From Volvox africanus (taxonomy: Eukaryota > Chlorophyta > Chlorophyceae > Chlamydomonadales > Volvocaceae): DNA of 64,000 nucleotides. The position numbers and the translations under genes were made by a program. This document shows, piece after piece, positions 59,581 to 64,000 of this stretch (the first letter of the stretch is position 1; each line of letters opens with the position of its first letter). The notes under the pieces were generated by a model, which saw only the letters and a list, made by a program, of their open reading frames with translations, was not told the origin of the DNA and searched no databases. Location of the stretch: NCBI GenBank assembly GCA_030268105.1, contig BSDZ01000008.1, positions 3,844,001 through 3,908,000 on the forward strand, in the 5' to 3' direction.

Positions 59581-59680
59581 GTGATGAGCGGGGGGTGGAG
59601 GTGATGAGCGGGGGGTGGAGGTGATGAGCGGGGGGTGGAGGTGATGAGCGGGGGGTGGAGGTGATGAGCGGGGGGTGGAG
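59581..59680. repeat. 20-bp x 5 minisatellite
   Basis: Five perfect copies of GTGATGAGCGGGGGGTGGAG in tandem, flanked by partial copies (GGAG before, GTGATG after). Confidence 0.97.
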
Positions 59681-60786
59681 GTGATGTTGCCGCTTCACGT
59701 ATGACCCAAGTGTTAAGTGAGGGGGTGGGAGCGCAATGGCGTCCAAGCGATGAAGGATATTTGCTGCTTTGTGTTGCAAATGCGCAACGCCTTTTGATTC
59801 TCAACAATAATACGAAGACAGTTTGAATTCAAATTACATTGCATCTTGAACGGGTGGCATACAGGATCCAGCACTGCTGCTCGCATGCGTTTTAATTTGG
59901 TTCTAGTCTGCTATTTTGCGCTGAAGCAAGTCCCTAGATCGCCTCCCTGGTGGGGAAACGCCAGACGAGGGAGGGCTATGAGCTCCAAGCCCAAAATACT
60001 TTAATCTTCAACAAAGCATAAAAGCATTCTTTTCTTTAAAAAGTGTCTCTGTGCTCTCATTTTCTCTGCGCCTAGCCAGCAGGTTCCCCCTTTCCTTCGT
60101 ATGGGAGATCAATTCTAAATCTTGCCGGATGGATGTAAACCTCACACGTCATACCCCCATGAATCTTTCTCCCTAAAAGTTACCCTTCTACCTTACAAAT
60201 CCCTAATTTAACGGTAACGGGCCCCACCCGCGGTTGAACACTCATCACCCAGGCAGACGATGAGAATGGAGTCCACTGACCCACGGGTCGCAATCGCCAG
60301 CACCACATATATAGATGAGGATCTTCACCAGGTAGTGGGTAATCTCACCTGGCGAGTCAAATCACCACCCGCGCACATACCAGATGGGCCACCGGAGGCA
60401 GGTCACGGCACGCGGGGTCCAGGAAGGGAGGGAGCTTCACGAAGGGAGCTGGTTCCAAATCCGCTAAGAGGAAGGCCTTGTAGTCAATCAGTCTGTCCAT
60501 CTGTCAGATTGGCTTGTTGGTCAAAATCACAACTCCCTGGACATCAGCTGGGTCCGTGGGGATCAATTAGTACAAGTTGTCCTTAACCGTGTAATCGTGC
60601 ACCATGCACATCTAATAGCGGGTATTGTACCCATATATATGAAAGAGAGCTGTGCGCATACATCCAACCATGTTGTGAAGCTACCCGGTGTAGGTTGGTC
60701 ATGCTGAGCACCTAAGAACCTACGGAACCTCTCTGGGGACCTCGTAAGTTATCGCCACGATGGCCACGAGCCCTCTCCACGTTGCA
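59681..60786. other. Region upstream of the chromovirus remnant, no gene seen
   Basis: If the retroelement was once complete, its reverse transcriptase and integrase core should lie here on the plus strand. I recognise none of their motifs, so the element is either 5'-deleted or decayed beyond recognition by eye. Confidence 0.4.
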
Positions 60787-61140
60787 GGCATGGTGGGCTC
60801 AGCGGCGATCAGCCTCACATTGCCACTTGAGATGCGTGTTTTCCCCAGTTCCATGTATCATATTAAAGCCGCACCATCGTAGTGTTGCAGGTGATGATGT
60901 GACGAAGGATCTGCCTGCAGACCCTGTTGCCTGGTCTTCTGAGAAACAGTTATCCTATTTGGTCGAGCGCATATTGCACAATCGTGTGAGGTGAATCCAT
61001 GCAGGCCGACGGTTTCACAATGTGCACGAGTACCTTGTGAAGAGGGCAGGTATCGGAGCACAACATCGGAGCACAACAGTTGGGAACCGCAACGTAACTT
61101 CACACCGGACCTAGCCCCAACACTGCAGGAGGCACATGAT
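60787..61140 (+). mobile_element. Decayed 3' end of a Ty3/Gypsy chromovirus polyprotein (integrase GPY/F module and chromodomain)
   Basis: Pieces of one familiar protein order appear in successive frames. VGSAAISLTLPLEMRVFP and PQFHVS, then LKPHHRS, form the integrase C-terminal GPY/F module (VFHVSLLKP type). YLVERILHNRVR, then VHEYLVKRAG and EHNSWEPQRNFTPDLAPTL, form a chromodomain (VE.IL..R....EYLVKW.GY...HNTWEP). Chromovirus integrases use the chromodomain to target chromatin. At least three frame changes break the reading, one of them caused by a 13-bp tandem duplication at 61052-61077, and the usual Trp of LVKW is Arg. It is therefore a dead copy. No reverse transcriptase is seen upstream. 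Confidence 0.72.
61052..61077. repeat. 13-bp tandem duplication inside the chromodomain remnant
   Basis: ATCGGAGCACAAC is repeated exactly twice in tandem. The extra 13 bp shift the chromodomain frame by one. Confidence 0.95.
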
Positions 61141-62758
61141 CATATTAAAAGCCACGAAGGGGACACTGCGGCCGGAGGGAGGATACGTGTTGTATCACAG
61201 GGCGGCCAAGACTGGTCAACGGTTGACCCCACAGGTCAACGACTTACCCCCACAGGTCAGCGGTCCTAATGGAGGTGGTTAAGGGCTCGCTAAGGGTCCA
61301 AGTGCAGGAATGTGAGACGCATGATGACAGCGGACTGCCGTGATGCGGCTCAGGGGGCCTTACACCTCTGTTGAATTGGTCGTAGCTCTGGTAGTGGTTA
61401 CGAAGAAGGGTAGGGATACTGCACGACCCAGTATCCCGGCTTACCTGAGTAAGGGCTTCCTTTGGAAGTCAGGCTCCGGTTAGTTTACATCTGAAGGTGG
61501 GAGGTTCACGAGGTGGGCTCGTGCACAAGATCAGTACTTGGTGCCATCCTCCCTCGAGTTATATCAATCACCACTCTGGGCTACAGAATCTCGCTGACAA
61601 ACTAACCGGTAGTTCTCACTACCACCGCTTTGTGGGTCCTATCTTGTCTTTATTTTTTTTACCTTATTAGACATTTTCCTTATGTCGTTTCCGCTCCTTA
61701 GAATACAACACATAGCTACCATTCGTTTTGTAGTTAGTTACCATCAATGGTTGCTCTGGTTAACAAGTGGTTTGTCGGACTATGTACAGGTATAGCAAAG
61801 CACCCCACAAGGGTTTTGCCTGAACTAATAGAATGGTACAGTATTCGCGTATGTAGCTCTTGCCATTTGGGCCCATAAATCGTTTCTTAGCAGGGCTGGT
61901 TGCATTTACCGATGATGTAGTAGTCGTGCATGTACGACACACTTCCATGATATAAAGGTGCAAAAGCAATCTCTCAGAGCATTTCGAAAGGCCTTTGCGG
62001 TACAGAGCTACATGGAGGCCCTTCTGGACCGGGGGTCAGGCATGGAGGCGATCAATGGAGCGGAGTGTGTGTGTATGTGTATGTAAGCTGGTGGCGGTGG
62101 GGGTTAATACTCGAACGTTTTGTACACGTACGTCAGTTTTCAAGACACGCTCTCGCTTGCATATCCTGTGGTCTCTTCGCCCGGTGAAATCCGCCGTTCC
62201 ATAGGACCGTTCATTAAGGACACGCTCAGTCAACTAGGGCCCTTGTAAATCCAGGAGGGCCGTACAAAATGGCCATCCTTCAACATGAAGCACAGTAACA
62301 ACAATGACAGGCACGCTCGGGGCGGCCAGCGGAGCAACGAGGGCATTCGAAGCGGCCAGCCCTGCAACGATTAACATCAATACAACCATTCAATATGTAT
62401 GGTTATGTAGTCCTATGTAGTCCTTCGCCACTCCTTGGGGAGTCAGCCTTGCAGACTTCGACTGCTTCCTGGTCGATGTGCACCTTCAACATCTATACAT
62501 GTTATTAGGGTGCATGTTGAGTTATGTACAGTTATGTATAATTCGACCTCCAAGACCCCTACCAGACCTCATATCCTGCCATATCAAGTCTGATCCGCGA
62601 TTTCAAGGCCCCTCCAGACGACAGACGACCTGCATACTGGCACGCCCCGACGGGCACACTGTAGTAGCTGAGAGCCGCAAAGGCCTATCGAGATACTGAC
62701 AGGGTGCTTCTGCACCTTGACATTGTGCTGGTGTGTGGGCCGTACATATAGGACTGCT

Positions 62759-62778
62759 ACACACACACACACACACAC
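62759..62778. repeat. (AC)10 microsatellite
   Basis: Perfect AC dinucleotide run in intergenic DNA. Confidence 0.85.
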
Positions 62779-63109
62779 CATGCGGTACGGTAGGTATGAT
62801 CCCACGGAAGAACAAATATGGTCCCACTCCTCACTGGATGGCGGGTCCCACTCCGATCCCACGCACGCAAGCCACTCATACGTACGACATTCAGCATGAT
62901 AGAAGCTCCTCGTTTTTTCAGCGCCATTAAGTTTCCATGGAGCGATCTCCAAACAGGTATTACGTAAGAATCGCCATAAGGCTCAATTGACCGCAACCTG
63001 CCTCCCATATAGAGCCGCGTTCGAATGTCCGCCGTGCATGCGTAAATGTTTTCCCTTTTCACGTCCATCCATCCCGCGATGTTGTTCACTCTCCGTTGAT
63101 GCCAAAAAG

Positions 63110-63129
63110 CACACACACACACACACACA
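63110..63129. repeat. (CA)10 microsatellite
   Basis: Perfect CA dinucleotide run in intergenic DNA. Confidence 0.85.
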
Positions 63130-63905
63130 GTCGAATGGAATATTATCATACCTTCATGCCGTTGTTGTGAGACGAATTCCTCGCTTCCCAACCAGAAAGA
63201 TGGCTCTGGTATCCGGTGCTAGCTAAGGGGCAGGCCAAGCGACACCGTGACAAATATGAGATTTAAGTGCGTTCCATCTATCCCCCCCCAAGGCTCAAAA
63301 CCCGAAACCCTGCACATGCACACGCAATCCTGCTCTCAAGTCCAAAAGTCAGAAGAATAACATGCGCTTATTAGTAGGAAAACATATTATCCGTCATCCT
63401 GCAGCTTCGTACGGTATTCTTCTAATAAGCCACCGCCGGGTGATGGCCGTGGCACCCACTGAGGCTCAGTCTCGCAGTGGTCCCCTCCTCTATGTCCTTA
63501 TCCTCTCCCTCCTTGTCCTTTTCCGTGTAATCCTTCGTATCGTCGCCCACCAACACTTCAAAATGAACCTACGTGGCGCCCAAGAGGCCGCCCTGGCTCG
63601 GCCCCAGCCGGGCACACCGTCCTGCGTTGCCTCTCAACACCGCGCCCATGCATGCATGCACCTTCTTCTTCTTCTTTTGCTGATGCGGAGCAAGAGTCCG
63701 GGAACCCTGCAACCCGCCCGTGACGACGACGACACTACACAGCAACACACCCCTCGTAGCTGCGTGCTGGCTGCACCCAAGGCGAGCCATGCAAACAAGG
63801 CCCATATAGCAGACATGACCTGGTGTCACGATGGGACTGCTAGTGACCCGCGGACGATCGGGCAGCCCTTCACCCCCATCCAGTCCGTTCAGCACTTTCG
63901 GAAAG

Positions 63906-64000
63906 CTAGTCGGTGTTTGGGTTGACCACCTTCCGTTTCTTGAAGCCCGCGAGATTCCAGAACTTGCTACTCAAACCTTCACGGCGGCCGAAACCCGCCA
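63906..64000 (-). CDS. C-terminal exon of a minus-strand gene cut by the right edge
   Basis: On the minus strand a frame runs in from the right edge and reads GRREGLSSKFWNLAGF, KKRKVVNPNTD and stop at 63906-63908. A short charged C-terminus with KKRKV (a nuclear-localisation-like pentapeptide) looks like a real protein end, but only about 31 residues are visible and the protein cannot be named. It may be the last exon of a gene whose body lies beyond the window. Confidence 0.35.
   Translation of the reverse strand, partial: AGFGRREGLSSKFWNLAGFKKRKVVNPNTD

Larger units (their letters stand above)
61141..63905. other. Possible LTR/UTR of the retroelement, then repeat-rich spacer
   Basis: Just after the chromodomain, 61215-61262 has short ACAGGTCAACG-type repeats, and an 11-bp inverted repeat (CCGGTTAGTTT at 61476-61486, its complement at 61599-61609) flanks about 110 bp. 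This may be a 3' LTR, but I cannot fix its borders without the 5' copy. CA or GT microsatellites lie at about 62065-62085, 62759-62778 and 63110-63129. A 187-codon plus frame at 63362-63925 has Leu runs coded by CTT/CTC repeats and no motif. No gene is called. Confidence 0.35.

Noticed and set aside
63362..63925. 187-codon plus frame with poly-Leu
   Set aside because: The Leu run comes from a CTT/CTC repeat, the frame lies over a more plausible minus-strand protein end at 63906, and no domain is seen.

Overview
The window looks like nuclear DNA of a volvocine green alga (Chlamydomonas/Gonium/Volvox lineage). Four things support this: a pherophorin-type extracellular-matrix gene, an RWP-RK transcription factor, many short introns with GT..AG borders, and UGUAA motifs at plausible distances after several stop codons. 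Coding exons are GC-rich and intergenic DNA is AT-richer, which fits a colonial volvocine better than C. reinhardtii, but I cannot name the species. All gene models were assembled by eye from splice sites, reading phase and remembered family sequence. No search was run. I found no tRNA, rRNA, CRISPR array or bacterial operon.

Layout, left to right. 1-481 (+): 3' part of an unknown gene cut by the left edge. 4259-10987 (-): very large RWP-RK regulator with an acidic/Ser segment and a 1,389-residue Gln-rich tail. 11.2-17.7 kb: no convincing gene. 17673-26002 (-): 13-exon, about 1,452-residue protein with a Ser-rich N-terminus, a SAM domain split by an intron, and charged helical segments; possibly ciliary or cytoskeletal. 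28569-33866 (-): complete 11-exon plastid isopropylmalate isomerase large subunit (leucine pathway). It is head-to-head, 414 bp apart, with 34281-37635 (+), a complete 7-exon DUF1517 protein that is probably plastid-targeted. 38199-38541 (-): small basic SP/TP-rich protein or 3' end of a larger gene. 40372-40941 (+): possible secreted ORF. 41834-47183 (+): complete 13-exon Golgi apparatus protein 1 (GLG1) homologue. 47780-48672 (-): 3' three exons of a conserved multi-pass membrane protein. 49451-51893 (+): complete 7-exon DJ-1/PfpI (Hsp31-like) protein with an intact Glu/Cys/His set. 53825-55396 (-): pherophorin with two globular halves, a Pro-rich rod and an unusual Pro-rich tail.

The last 8.5 kb is gene-poor and rearranged. 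It holds an AT-rich stretch whose broken reading frame resembles bacterial RecN (a possible rickettsial-type insertion), a 36-bp direct repeat, a 20-bp x5 minisatellite, and the decayed integrase/chromodomain end of a Ty3/Gypsy chromovirus. A minus-strand C-terminal exon runs off the right edge.

The genes are mostly independent housekeeping genes: regulation (RWP-RK), plastid metabolism (LEU1 large subunit, DUF1517), secretory pathway (GLG1), stress or carbonyl detoxification (DJ-1), and extracellular matrix (pherophorin). I see no single clear new multi-gene system. The observations most worth a second look are the RecN-like insert, the giant RWP-RK protein, the SAM protein and the shared LEU1/DUF1517 promoter.
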